From NCBI RefSeq assembly GCF_009687845.1, contig NZ_BLAD01000085.1, positions 10,059 through 64,009 of the forward strand: a DNA stretch of 53,951 bases, in the 5' to 3' direction. A model generated the notes under the pieces. The model worked only from the letters and a program-made list of their open reading frames with translations. It was not told where the DNA came from and searched no databases. The position numbers and the translations under genes were made by a program. This document shows positions 18,609-26,547 of the stretch, piece by piece. The DNA is from Acrocarpospora corrugata (GTDB taxonomy: Bacteria > Actinomycetota > Actinomycetes > Streptosporangiales > Streptosporangiaceae). Each line of letters starts with the position of its first letter. Position 1 is the first letter of the stretch.

Positions 18609-19139
18609 GTGTCACGCGCCTTGCGCGCCGCGGTGTTCGCCATGGTGTGCGTGCTGGCCTCGCTGGGGATGCACGTGCTCGCGGGAGGGGCCGGGGTCCG
18701 GCCAATCACTCTGCTGTGGGCGACCGGTCTGACCGGGGTCGGCGCGTATCTGCTGGCTCGTCGCCGTCGCGGCTTCGGCGTCCTGCTACCCGCTGCTTTC
18801 GCCGCTCAGTACGGCATGCACCGGCTGTTCGGGGCGGGTGCGGTGGTGGATGTGGAAGGCCACCACAGCGGCGGCCTTTCGACTGCGCTGGGCATGCTGC
18901 TCGCGCACGCGCTCGTGGCGAGCCTGTCGGCCTGGTGGCTGGAGCGCGGGGAGAACGCGCTCGCCACACTGGTGCGGCTGCTGGCCTGCTCGCTGTTCGA
19001 CCTGTGGCGGCTGCTCGCCGCGACGCTGGCCGTCGTCCCTGTCCGGCCGGTGGTTCCGGTCGCCGGGCCGGCTCCGGTCATCACGGGCAGCCAGATTCTG
19101 AGCTGGACGCTCTGTCGCAGGGGCCCGCCACGCCGCTAG
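18609..19139 (+). CDS. Membrane protein of the copper region, paralogue A
   Basis: About 176 residues with four or five hydrophobic segments and a C-terminal RRGPP motif. It is clearly paralogous to the minus-strand protein at 22619-23176: both begin with an LRAxxFAxVC stretch followed by HxxAGG, both have a WWLxRGE element two thirds along, and both end in RRGPP. Together they flank the CopC/CopD genes, which suggests a role in copper handling or respiratory oxidase assembly, but no named family is recognised. GTG 18609 is chosen by alignment with the paralogue; the frame is open upstream to 18471. Confidence 0.65.
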   Translation: MSRALRAAVFAMVCVLASLGMHVLAGGAGVRPITLLWATGLTGVGAYLLARRRRGFGVLLPAAFAAQYGMHRLFGAGAVVDVEGHHSGGLSTALGMLLAHALVASLSAWWLERGENALATLVRLLACSLFDLWRLLAATLAVVPVRPVVPVAGPAPVITGSQILSWTLCRRGPPRR

Positions 19140-19224
19140 GCGCAATGCGGTCATCCCGTCATGGCGTGACGCCGTGGCGTTCCCCCCTGCCTTTCGCGCG
19201 CGCCTTTTGCGTGCGCTTCTCCGG

Positions 19225-20025
19225 ATGGAGAACTTCATGACCTCGGTCGAGGTACGCCCGGAAATCGCTTCCGTGGCTTCCGCTGCGTGCCGGATCGCAG
19301 CAGCCGCGTGATCATGGAGGGGGCCGAGTCGGGGCCGTGGGCGCAGGGCGTGTCCGTGTACGTCGATCCGGCGAACGCCACCGTGCTCGGGCAGATCGAC
19401 GACTCGGCCACGTTCATGCGGATCGTGCGAACCGTCCACGGGGAGCTCATGTCCGGCGTGGTCGGGGATCGGGTGGTCGAGACCGCCGCGTGCTGGGCGC
19501 TGATCCTGGTCGCCACCGGGACCTACCTGTGGTGGACGAGCAGGACCAGGAAACGGCAAGATCCTCCTGCCCGGCGGGCCAGAAGGCGTCTACACGGTCG
19601 TCACCGACCCGCGCCGCGACCCGGCCGCCGCCCAGACCCTGCACATCGACCAGTACAGCGCCGAAGTTCTCGTCTCCTTCGGCTGGAACGAGTACGGCCT
19701 GATGGCCAAAACCGTCGAACAGGGCATCGCCCTGCACGAGGGCCGCCGCTACGGCACCGCCAACCTGATCGTGATGCTGACCGCCTGCCTGGCCCTGATC
19801 ACGCTCATCGTCACCGGCGTCTGGATGTGGTGGAAACGCCGCCCGCACGGCCGGGCGGGCGCACCGGCCCGGCCGACCAGCCGCCGCACCCCGTACACCG
19901 TGATCGCGATCATGGCGGGGCTCGGGCTGCTGTTCCCGCTCGCCGGGATCACCATGCTGGCCGTGCTCCTGCTCGACTGGCTGGTGATCCGCCGGGTCGC
20001 CCGCCTGAACCGGATCTTCGGCTGA
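19225..20025 (+). pseudogene. Decayed PepSY-associated membrane protein
   Basis: Pieces of a PepSY-TM protein (normally about 450 residues) lie in different frames. An ATG at 19225 opens a short frame (MENFMTSVEVRPEI) that stops at once. From 19287 a second frame gives a PepSY strand region (VYVDPANATVLG), the heme/metal-binding-like LHGEL equivalent VRTVHGELMSG, and a helix ending in GTYLWWTSR. At about 19555 the frame shifts by one and resumes with the family's C-terminal part (GVYTVVTDP, then IALHEG, then GVWMWWKRRP and two helices) to a stop at 20025. The central helices are missing. It lies directly upstream of the CopD fusion and in the same direction, as PepSY genes often do in copper or iron loci. 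Confidence 0.8.
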
Positions 20026-20128
20026 ACCCCGGCCGGGGGCGATCGTTTGCCACTCGCCCCCGGCTACCGAAACCGACATACTGAGGAACCGTTATGGCGG
20101 GATCTGACCCTTTTAGAGGACGTCGGCG

Positions 20129-21955
20129 ATGACCACTCCGCGGGTACGCGGCGGAACGCCGGCTTTCGTCGGCGCGCTCGCGGCACTGGCCGTTCTCCTG
20201 CTGGCGCTGTGGTTCGGCGGCGGCACACCCACCCCGAGCATCGCCGGACTGCCCTCACCTGGCGCGCTGACCCGGTGGGGCCTGCCGATCGTGCGGCTGA
20301 TCCACGACATCTGCGCGGTCGTCACCGTCGGCATCCTGGTCATCTCGGTCATCGCCGCGCAGGACGCCAAAGCGCGGGCGTCGCTGGCCCAGGCCGCCGG
20401 GCGGTGGGCGGTCATCTGGACGTTCTCCGCGTCGCTGACCGCGCTGCTCACGCTGTCGGACTTTCTCGGGCTGCCGCTCGGGGAGGCTGTGGAATCGGGC
20501 GTGCTGCCGACGTTCCTGTTCAACATTCCGCAGGGGCAGGCGTTCCTGATCGTCACGATTCTGGCGCTCGTCGTCTCGATCGGCGTTCTTTTGCCGCTCG
20601 GGACGTGGGGGCGGGTCGTGCTGCTGGTGGTCGCGGTCGTGGGGGTGTTGCCGCCGGCTTATGCCGGGCATTCCGCGTCGGCCGCCGATCACAACCTGGC
20701 CATCTCCAGCCTGATGTTGCACATCGCCGCCGTGACCGTCTGGGTGGGCGGGCTGGTGGCCCTGCTCTTCCTGCTGCGCGGTTCGACCGGCCTGGTCACC
20801 AGCGTGCAGCGGTTCAGTGCGCTCGCGCTGTGCTGCTACATCGCCGTCGGCGTCTCCGGCACGATCAACGCTTGGGTCCGGGTGGGTGGGCTCGAACCCA
20901 TCTTCACCACTCGGTACGGATTACTCATCCTCGCCAAGATCGTGGCGCTGGCGGTGCTGGGCTGGTTCGGCTGGCGGCACCGCCGTACCACGATCGCGGC
21001 GATGGAATCCGGGGACACCCGCTCGCCCTTCCTCCGGTTGGCCACCGGTGAGATCGTCGTCATGCTCGCCACCGTCGGCCTGGCCGTGGGCCTGTCGCGG
21101 ACCGCGCCGCCGCCGTCCGAAGTCGAGCTGACCACAGACAACACCGCGCTCGGCTACGTGCTCTCGCCGTTCACCCCCGGCGGCCTGCTCACCCAGTTCC
21201 GCCCCGACCCGATCCTGTTACTGCTCGTCGCCGGTCTCGCCGCCGCGTACCTGCTGGGAGTGCGCCGCCTCACCCGCCGCGGCCTGCCCTGGCCGCCCGC
21301 CCGCACCGCCACCTGGCTGCTCGGCCTCCTCATCCTGCTGTACGCGCTGACCGGCGGCCTGGCCGCCTACGGCCCCGCCATCTTCTCCATCCACGCGGTC
21401 CAGTACGGCCTGCTGGGCACCCTCGCCCCCGCCTTACTGGTCTTCGGCGCCCCATTGACCCTCTACCAGGAGGTCAACCCCGACGGCCGCGCTCGAATCG
21501 ACAGCCCACTCGGCCGCGCCCTCTCCCACCCGTGGACCGCCCTCGCCCTGTACGGCGTCCCGCTCCTGGCCCTCTACCTGACCCCACTCTTCGACCTGGC
21601 CCAATCCAGCCTCGCCGCCCGCCTGGTCCTCCAGGTCCTCATGGTGTTCACCGGCTTCGTCTTCTTCGCCACCGCGATCGGCGAAGACCCGGTGCCCCGG
21701 CCGATCGTGGCCATCGTCCGAACCCGCATGCTGGCCGGCGCCCTCGCCATCAACGCCCTCGTCACGTTCTTCCTGCTCACCGGCTCTCCTCGGGGCGCCG
21801 ACTGGTACATCTGGCTCGACGTCCTCTGGGCCCCCGACCGCGACAGCGACCAGCAACTGGGGGCGATGCTCGCCCTGGCCTTCCCGGCCCTGACGATCAT
21901 CACCCTCATGCTGCTCCTGATGACCCGCTGGCGCACCCTCCGCTCGGTCAGGTGA
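20129..21955 (+). CDS. CopD-CtaG fusion: copper import / cytochrome c oxidase assembly membrane protein
   Basis: 608 residues and about 15 membrane helices. Residues 1-330 match CopD (copper-resistance D; the HxxxAxxWxGG motif is seen as LMLHIAAVTVWVGGL). Residues 345-600 match the CtaG/caa3-oxidase assembly family (FSIHAVQYGLLGTLAPALL; WYIWLDVLWAPDRDSDQQLGAM). This two-domain fusion is well known in actinobacteria and links periplasmic copper to oxidase maturation. Its stop abuts the stop of copC on the other strand with no bases between. Confidence 0.92.
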   Translation: MTTPRVRGGTPAFVGALAALAVLLLALWFGGGTPTPSIAGLPSPGALTRWGLPIVRLIHDICAVVTVGILVISVIAAQDAKARASLAQAAGRWAVIWTFSASLTALLTLSDFLGLPLGEAVESGVLPTFLFNIPQGQAFLIVTILALVVSIGVLLPLGTWGRVVLLVVAVVGVLPPAYAGHSASAADHNLAISSLMLHIAAVTVWVGGLVALLFLLRGSTGLVTSVQRFSALALCCYIAVGVSGTINAWVRVGGLEPIFTTRYGLLILAKIVALAVLGWFGWRHRRTTIAAMESGDTRSPFLRLATGEIVVMLATVGLAVGLSRTAPPPSEVELTTDNTALGYVLSPFTPGGLLTQFRPDPILLLLVAGLAAAYLLGVRRLTRRGLPWPPARTATWLLGLLILLYALTGGLAAYGPAIFSIHAVQYGLLGTLAPALLVFGAPLTLYQEVNPDGRARIDSPLGRALSHPWTALALYGVPLLALYLTPLFDLAQSSLAARLVLQVLMVFTGFVFFATAIGEDPVPRPIVAIVRTRMLAGALAINALVTFFLLTGSPRGADWYIWLDVLWAPDRDSDQQLGAMLALAFPALTIITLMLLLMTRWRTLRSVR

Positions 21956-22546
21956 TCAGGCTTCGTTTCCCTTGCGGCCGGTGCTGAGCCAGACGACCAC
22001 GCCCACGATCACGAGTACGCCGCCCGCGATCCACAGCCAGCCGGGGATCCCTTCTGAGGCTTCTTCTTCGCCGCTCGCTTCCGAGAAGGTGGGGACGGGT
22101 GTGGGCGCGGCCGACGTCGCCGGGGCTTGGGTCGTCGCAGCCTCGGTCGGTGTGGGGCTGGGGCTTGGGGCGGGGGCGGCTTTGACCGTGAAGGGGATCT
22201 CGCCCTCGATGGGGTGGCCGTCGATGGAGACCACGCGCCAGGCGATCGTGTACTTGCCGGAGGCCAGTGGTTCCGGGACCGCGGTCTTGACCTTGGTTCC
22301 GTCGAGTTTCGGTTTGCCGAGGGCGATTTTCTCCTCGCCCAGCATCAGGACGACGGCGGGGAAGCGCACCTTGGACGTGAAGTCCAGCAGGATCGTTTCC
22401 ACGCTTTCGACCTTGGCGTTCTTGACGGGGTTGCTGCTCTTCAGGCGGTCGTGGGCGGCGGCGGGTGCGGCTGGAATGGCGAAAAACAGTCCGCAGGCGA
22501 GTGTGGCCGCCAGGGAATTACGAATGGATCGCGGCAGAGAAGCCAA
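21956..22546 (-). CDS. copC: Copper-binding protein CopC
   Basis: 196 residues: a signal peptide (residues 1-31, ending AAPAAAHD), a CopC beta-sandwich (about 32-125), a Pro/Thr/Ala-rich linker with PSPTPTEA and PVPTF stretches, a C-terminal helix (GWLWIAGGVLVIVGVVVWL) and a short basic tail, so the domain is tethered outside the membrane. Likely Cu(II) ligands are the N-terminal His of the mature chain (AHDRL) and the Asp/His of VSIDGHPIEG. It is downstream of membrane paralogue B (72-base gap) and convergent with CopD-CtaG, its probable partner. Confidence 0.93.
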   Translation of the reverse strand: MASLPRSIRNSLAATLACGLFFAIPAAPAAAHDRLKSSNPVKNAKVESVETILLDFTSKVRFPAVVLMLGEEKIALGKPKLDGTKVKTAVPEPLASGKYTIAWRVVSIDGHPIEGEIPFTVKAAPAPSPSPTPTEAATTQAPATSAAPTPVPTFSEASGEEEASEGIPGWLWIAGGVLVIVGVVVWLSTGRKGNEA

Positions 22547-22618
22547 CGTGAACTCCAGAGGTGACGCCCGGACGTCTGCCGGGCACTGAGGGGGATGACC
22601 TACGACGTCCGCGCCAAT

Positions 22619-23176
22619 TCAACCGGCGCAGATCGCCTCCGGTGGCCCTCTCCTGGCGATGCTTCCCACGAACTCCCGCGCCTTGCCCAGCCACGGCTCG
22701 TCGAACGGTAGGACCGCCCACAATGGTGCGACTGTTCTGACCGGGGCGACCCCCAGCATCCACCTGGGCACTGGAATCGAGGGCGCTCGCCACAGCCGCA
22801 CCATCAGCCAGAACGCGCTTTCCCCGCGATAAAGCCACCAGCCGGTCAGCAGCCCTGCCACCAGGTGAACCACTCCCATCCCCACATTCAGATGAAGATG
22901 TTCACCCACGCGCTCCGGGCCCGGCGCCGCCCACCCGAAGAACAGATGCAGCGCCACCTGCGCCCCGACGGTCATCGCGACCACGGCCCCCGCGCGCAAC
23001 TCCCGCCCGCCGACCAGATAAGCGAGCCCCAGCGCCCCGATCCCGCCGGCCACGGCCACACCCGGCCCGATCACCCCGCCCCCGGCGAAGGCATGACCGC
23101 CAGCAGTGATGCCCAAACACACCACCGCGAAGCAAACCGCCCGCACCGCTCGCAGCACGGGATCCTCAGGGGACAC
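22619..23176 (-). CDS. Membrane protein of the copper region, paralogue B
   Basis: 185 residues with four or five hydrophobic helices, paralogous to the protein at 18609-19139 (shared AVRAVCFAVVC-like start, HxFAGG, a WWLYRGE element and the terminal RRGPP). It has more charged residues after the last helix than paralogue A. It probably forms an operon with copC downstream. I do not recognise a named family; a link to copper is inferred only from context. Confidence 0.7.
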   Translation of the reverse strand: MSPEDPVLRAVRAVCFAVVCLGITAGGHAFAGGGVIGPGVAVAGGIGALGLAYLVGGRELRAGAVVAMTVGAQVALHLFFGWAAPGPERVGEHLHLNVGMGVVHLVAGLLTGWWLYRGESAFWLMVRLWRAPSIPVPRWMLGVAPVRTVAPLWAVLPFDEPWLGKAREFVGSIARRGPPEAICAG

Positions 23177-23358
23177 GCCCCCATCCTCCCAGCGACCGCA
23201 ACCCGGCGAAACCCTAACCGCCCAAGGCCGCCGAGCCCCGCGAACCGGTTCGTAGCGCTCAGCTTATTTTGAATTATCCACATAAAGCGTTATTTGTTGT
23301 GGCGAATGGGAAATAATGGACTTCGCTTTGGCGTTTCTCGGGGCTATGTCAGAATAGA

Positions 23359-23628
23359 GTGAATGAATGGCCTGGCTTTTTGTTGTGTTGGATGTTGGGC
23401 GCCTGGAGAGTTTTGATCCAGATGGAATCATTCTGGCGAGCTGTTCAGAGGAGGCGTGGTCTCAGGGTTCGCCACCTGGTCTTTCTGGCGATGGTGACGA
23501 CAGCGCTTATTTTCGCGACGCTGATCTTTGACTGGGCCACGTGGATTTTTCTGATGCTGGGCGGGATTCTCGCCATTCTGCTGATGTTGTTGCTGCGGCG
23601 TTCTTCGCTCAGCCCTCCGCCTGACTGA
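23359..23628 (+). CDS. Hypothetical two-helix membrane protein
   Basis: 89 residues starting at GTG 23359 (NEWPGFLLCWM). Two adjacent hydrophobic helices span about residues 40-58 and 60-80, preceded by a basic stretch (RRRGLRVRHL) and followed by a short RRSS tail. Base composition here is noticeably more AT-rich than the surroundings, and the 180 bases upstream contain several A/T runs and a perfect DnaA-box sequence at 23274. This suggests acquired DNA. No function can be assigned; its 3' end overlaps a gene remnant on the other strand. Confidence 0.45.
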   Translation: MNEWPGFLLCWMLGAWRVLIQMESFWRAVQRRRGLRVRHLVFLAMVTTALIFATLIFDWATWIFLMLGGILAILLMLLLRRSSLSPPPD

Positions 23629-23790
23629 GTTCTGCCAGCAGGTCGCTCAGGTCGGCGCCGGTGTTCGCGGTGGCGTTGACGACCAGGCAGTGCAGGACGC
23701 CGGCGGTGAGAGGCAGGACTTCCTCGGTCGCTTTCGCGAGCTTCGGGCCCTGGCGGACACGGACATGGTGGCCGTGGCCCGGGAGGCGAT
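23609..23790 (-). pseudogene. C-terminal fragment of an unidentified protein
   Basis: A minus-strand frame of about 60 codons ending at 23609 reads GPKLAKATEEVLPLTAGVLH and then NTGADLSDLLAELSQAEG. It looks like a natural protein C-terminus but has no start of its own and joins the IS1380-like remnant upstream. The parent protein is not recognised. Confidence 0.35.
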
Positions 23791-23799
23791 GACGGGGGC

Positions 23800-24103
23800 G
23801 AGGGTCGCCAGGAAGCAGGCGGCCAGTTCACGGGCCCAGGGCCAGGTTTCTGGGATCTTGAGCTTGCGTTTGCGCTGGCCGCGCACGAGGCGTACGGCGG
23901 TGTGCAGGAGCCGGTAGCGCAGTGTTTTGGGTTCGGCTGCGGCCATGGTCCCACTCATTCAGAGCAGCCGTAGCCAGCACAGCAGGTCGGTGGCGATCGC
24001 GGCGGCGACACACCATGCGGTGTTGACCTGCATGGATGTGCTGGGCAGGTGCCCGAGCCCGGTGGATTTGCCATTCCGGATGCGGTCCTCGACGCGGGCG
24101 CCG
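23800..24103 (-). pseudogene. IS1380-family transposase remnant (C-terminal part)
   Basis: The frame begins at GARVEDRIRNGKSTGLGHLP and continues with INxAWxxAAAIAxDL-type sequence (VNTAWCVAAAIATDLLCWLR), the conserved last third of IS1380 transposases. An in-frame TGA at 23959-23961 then interrupts it, and the frame resumes with AEPKTLRYRLLHTAVRLVRG and KIPETWPWARELAACF, the family C-terminus. The N-terminal two thirds, including the first catalytic Asp, are absent; at about 24100 the sequence switches to an IS982-like gene. Confidence 0.75.
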
Positions 24104-24491
24104 GGCGGTCTCTCGCGAACGGCCGCACTCCACCGGCGTGGAATCGGCCACCCACACATCATCGCTCCACAGCGAGGTATCGGCGGCCAGCATCCGGATC
24201 ACGGCCACCACCAGCTCCGATGCCTTCCGCGGCCGCCTGCCGTACCCCGATTGGCCAGGCAGATACGGGAACATCCCGGTCAGTTCGGCGTGGGCATAGC
24301 GCAGCCAGCGCCGTTCGGAGACGAAACCCAGCAACGTCGACATGACCGCCAAGGTCACCAGTTCGGCATCGCTGAGTATCGGCGCGATCCCTGTCTTCGG
24401 CCGCCACGGGGGCCAGGCCCGGACAGGCCTTCAGTAGATCATCGACCTTCACGTACAGTGCGGTTGCGAGGGTGTTGAGGTCTTTCGTCAC
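24100..24491 (-). pseudogene. IS982-family transposase remnant (N-terminal part)
   Basis: GTG 24491 opens a frame with TKDLNTLATALYVKVDDLLK, the usual IS982 N-terminus. A frameshift at about 24410 moves it to the frame with SDAELVTLAVMSTLLGF, then FPYLPGQSGYGRRPRKASEL and TSLWSDDVWVADSTPVECG, which contains the first catalytic Asp of the DDE triad. The gene stops matching right after GRSRETARR, where it runs into the IS1380-like remnant. Not functional. Confidence 0.8.
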
Positions 24492-24548
24492 ACATCGATC
24501 CTGAGCACCCTCGCCCTATCTCCGCAGCCACGCCTTGGACTCACTCAT

Positions 24549-24983
24549 CTAGGTCTGAGGTGGTCTACTCCTCCACCAGCCCCAAACCGGAATTTGGTTC
24601 AGCCAGTTGCGTCGTTGCGAGCAGCTTCCGCATTCTGGGATTCGCGCACGGCGAGTGATTGCCGCAATGACGTCTCCCAGTCCGACAGCGCGCCGGTACG
24701 GGTGAGAGACTCCGAGAGTGGGGATCTGATTTGCCAGGCCTTCCCATGTCATCGGAAGGCCTGGGATGGGCGGCGACTTCCTCAGATCGCCGGCACTGAG
24801 TGATCGCACATCCGGGTGGGCGAGGAGCTCCGTGATCATGGGCCCATCGGTGAGTCCGACGTACGCCGACTCATTCCGATACACGACAACCGCGCGACCA
24901 ACCTCATACTTAGTCGCGGGTGAGGTGTTCGCTTCCGTTGGCGGCTGAATCGGGACTTCCAGCCACTGAACGCTGGTCACCAT
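24549..24983 (-). CDS. Hypothetical protein with C-terminal CxxCxxRRxxLN motif
   Basis: 144 residues, second gene of a two-gene operon: its ATG lies 12 bases after the stop of the cysteine-rich protein gene, with a strong GAGGAGG ribosome site in the gap. The body is polar and has no signal peptide. The C-terminus reads GLGDVIAAITRRARIPECG followed by SCSQRRNWLN and a Trp-rich VWGWW tail. A GDVI...I..CGxCxxRxxxLN ending is known from several small phage and bacterial proteins without assigned function; the two cysteines could bind metal or be modified. Function unknown; it may assist or modify its cysteine-rich neighbour. Confidence 0.7.
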   Translation of the reverse strand: MVTSVQWLEVPIQPPTEANTSPATKYEVGRAVVVYRNESAYVGLTDGPMITELLAHPDVRSLSAGDLRKSPPIPGLPMTWEGLANQIPTLGVSHPYRRAVGLGDVIAAITRRARIPECGSCSQRRNWLNQIPVWGWWRSRPPQT

Positions 24984-24995
24984 ACCCTCCTCAGA

Positions 24996-25652
24996 TCAGC
25001 CGTTGCAGCATCCGACGACGGGCCTGCACCACCAGGTGCAGTCACACGTGGCACAGGCTCCGCACTTCACGACGCACAATCCGCACCGTCCGGCGAGGCA
25101 CACCAGGAACGCAGCCCAGTTGATCTTGGGGCACGTGAGGGCGGCGCTGAGACAGACACCGCCACAGCTCCTGCCGAGACACCCGACCAGCGCGTCCCAC
25201 CAGCCATCTCGGACCGCCAGACGTCCATGGTTCGTCGAATCCGGGATGTACTCCTTAACTCCTTCTATGATGAAGTCCGAGGTCCGGAGGACGAATAGAT
25301 CGACCTTCTCGTCGCCGACGTCTGGCTTCATGACGGTCGCGAACACGCCCACGTGCTCGCTTCCTGTGTTGTAGCTGTTGCAGATCAGGCTGGACTCGAT
25401 CGTCTTCACTGCCCTGTCGCCCTCGTGGGCGTCGGCGGCCAAGTACGGCTCCTTGAGGTTCCACGTTGCGCCGAAGCCGACCGGCTCCTGTACGGCGGCC
25501 TCATCGATGCCGACACCGAGCAGGCTTGGTATGGCGTCTCGCAGGACAGCCAGGTCCGAGTAGCCCTGGTCCAGGCGAGTCATCTCCCGACGGGCCTGGT
25601 CGGGGCTGTAGATCGTCAACTTCTCCTCGACGAGCACAGGGGCGTTCGTCAT
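24996..25652 (-). CDS. Protein with extremely cysteine-rich C-terminal domain (possible bacteriocin-like precursor)
   Basis: 218 residues. Residues 1-150 form a soluble alpha/beta-looking domain (YSPDQARREMTRLDQGYSD; VGVFATVMKPDVGDEKVDLF) with one Cys. The last 68 residues, from DGWWDALVGC on, hold 14 cysteines, several as CxxC or CxC (CGLCVVKCGACATCDCTWWC, then GCCNG), mixed with Gly and hydrophobic residues. A leader-like globular domain followed by a dense Cys-rich tail resembles halocin-C8-type bacteriocin precursors, but metal storage is also possible. There is no Sec signal peptide. The start is fixed by a strong AAGAGGAG ribosome site before ATG 25652. First gene of an operon with the CxxC protein; both are enclosed by transposon remnants. 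Confidence 0.75.
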   Translation of the reverse strand: MTNAPVLVEEKLTIYSPDQARREMTRLDQGYSDLAVLRDAIPSLLGVGIDEAAVQEPVGFGATWNLKEPYLAADAHEGDRAVKTIESSLICNSYNTGSEHVGVFATVMKPDVGDEKVDLFVLRTSDFIIEGVKEYIPDSTNHGRLAVRDGWWDALVGCLGRSCGGVCLSAALTCPKINWAAFLVCLAGRCGLCVVKCGACATCDCTWWCRPVVGCCNG

Positions 25653-25891
25653 GCTGTTCTCCTCTTGGTGTGCGCTGAGCCACGAACATGACTCCGCTAC
25701 TTACAGTGTTCCCGTGACTACGATAGATACACATCGGCATAGTTCGCGGGGATTGTGTGATTACCCGCTGTCGCCGCCGCGAGCCAATCCGGGCGCACCA
25801 CCCGTGTCAGCGGGTGGATCGGTGTCGCCTTTCGTCGTATCTATTCAGAAGTTCGTGATCATGCTGGCGTGAGCACCGCCCGGGCGGTGGG
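25653..25891. promoter_or_regulatory. Promoter region of the cysteine-rich operon
   Basis: About 240 bases between the divergent cysteine-rich operon and the IS66 remnant. On the minus strand it must carry the operon promoter. The inverted arms ACCCGC / GCGGGT around 25800-25815 (CACCCGTGTCAGCGGGTG) may belong to the IS66 end. No regulator site was recognised. Confidence 0.3.
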
Positions 25892-26547
25892 ATGATCTTT
25901 GAGTGCCCAAGACCCCCGGAGCGTCGCCCGTCCTGTGACGAGCTGGCCGCGCTGGTGGTCCGGCAGATGGCGACCATCGAGGCCCAGCGGGAGACGATCG
26001 CGCAGCTGGAAGCGACAGTGGACCTGCTGAGCGCGCGGGTCGCCGAGGTGGAACGCAGACAGAACCGCAACTCGGGGAACTCCTCGTCACCGCCGTCCAG
26101 CGACACCTTCGTCCGGCCGGACAAGAAGCCGCCGGCCAAGAGCGGGCGCAAGCGGGGCCGCCAGCCCGGTGCGCCGGGAAACGGCCTGGCCATGGTCGAG
26201 GTCCCGGACGAGGTGGAAGAGTACGTCCCGGCCGCCTGCGGCGGATGCGGGAAGCAGCTGTCGAGCACTACTCGCGCCGCCAGGTCCGCGACATTCCCCT
26301 GGTCACCGTTACGGTGACCGAGCACCGGGCGCATCGCTGCCGGTGCGGCGGGTGCGGCCGGGTCACCAGCGCGGACATGCCCGGGAAGGTGGCAAGCGCG
26401 CCGTCGTCATACGGGCCGAATCTGCGCGCTCTGGCGACCTACCTGCTGCTGTTCCAGCACATACCGGTGGAACGCTGCGCCCAGCTGATCGCCGACCTCA
26501 CCGGAGCACGGGTCTCGCCCGGCTGGGTGTCGTCCGTCCTGGTCTAG
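25892..26547 (+). pseudogene. IS66-family transposase (TnpC) 5' part, frameshifted and interrupted
   Basis: ATG 25892 gives the IS66 N-terminus: a leucine-zipper-like coiled coil (RQMATIEAQRETIAQLEATV), the NSGNSSSPPSSDTF motif, and the basic KSGRKRGRQPGAPG segment, followed by the first zinc-finger pair CGGCG. A frameshift between 26245 and 26290 moves the gene into a second frame carrying RCRCGGCGRVTSADMPG and FQHIPVERCAQLIADLTG. It ends at a TAG (26545-26547) that is part of the CTAG duplicated by the inserted IS1182-like element; the rest of the gene resumes at 27848. Confidence 0.85.
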
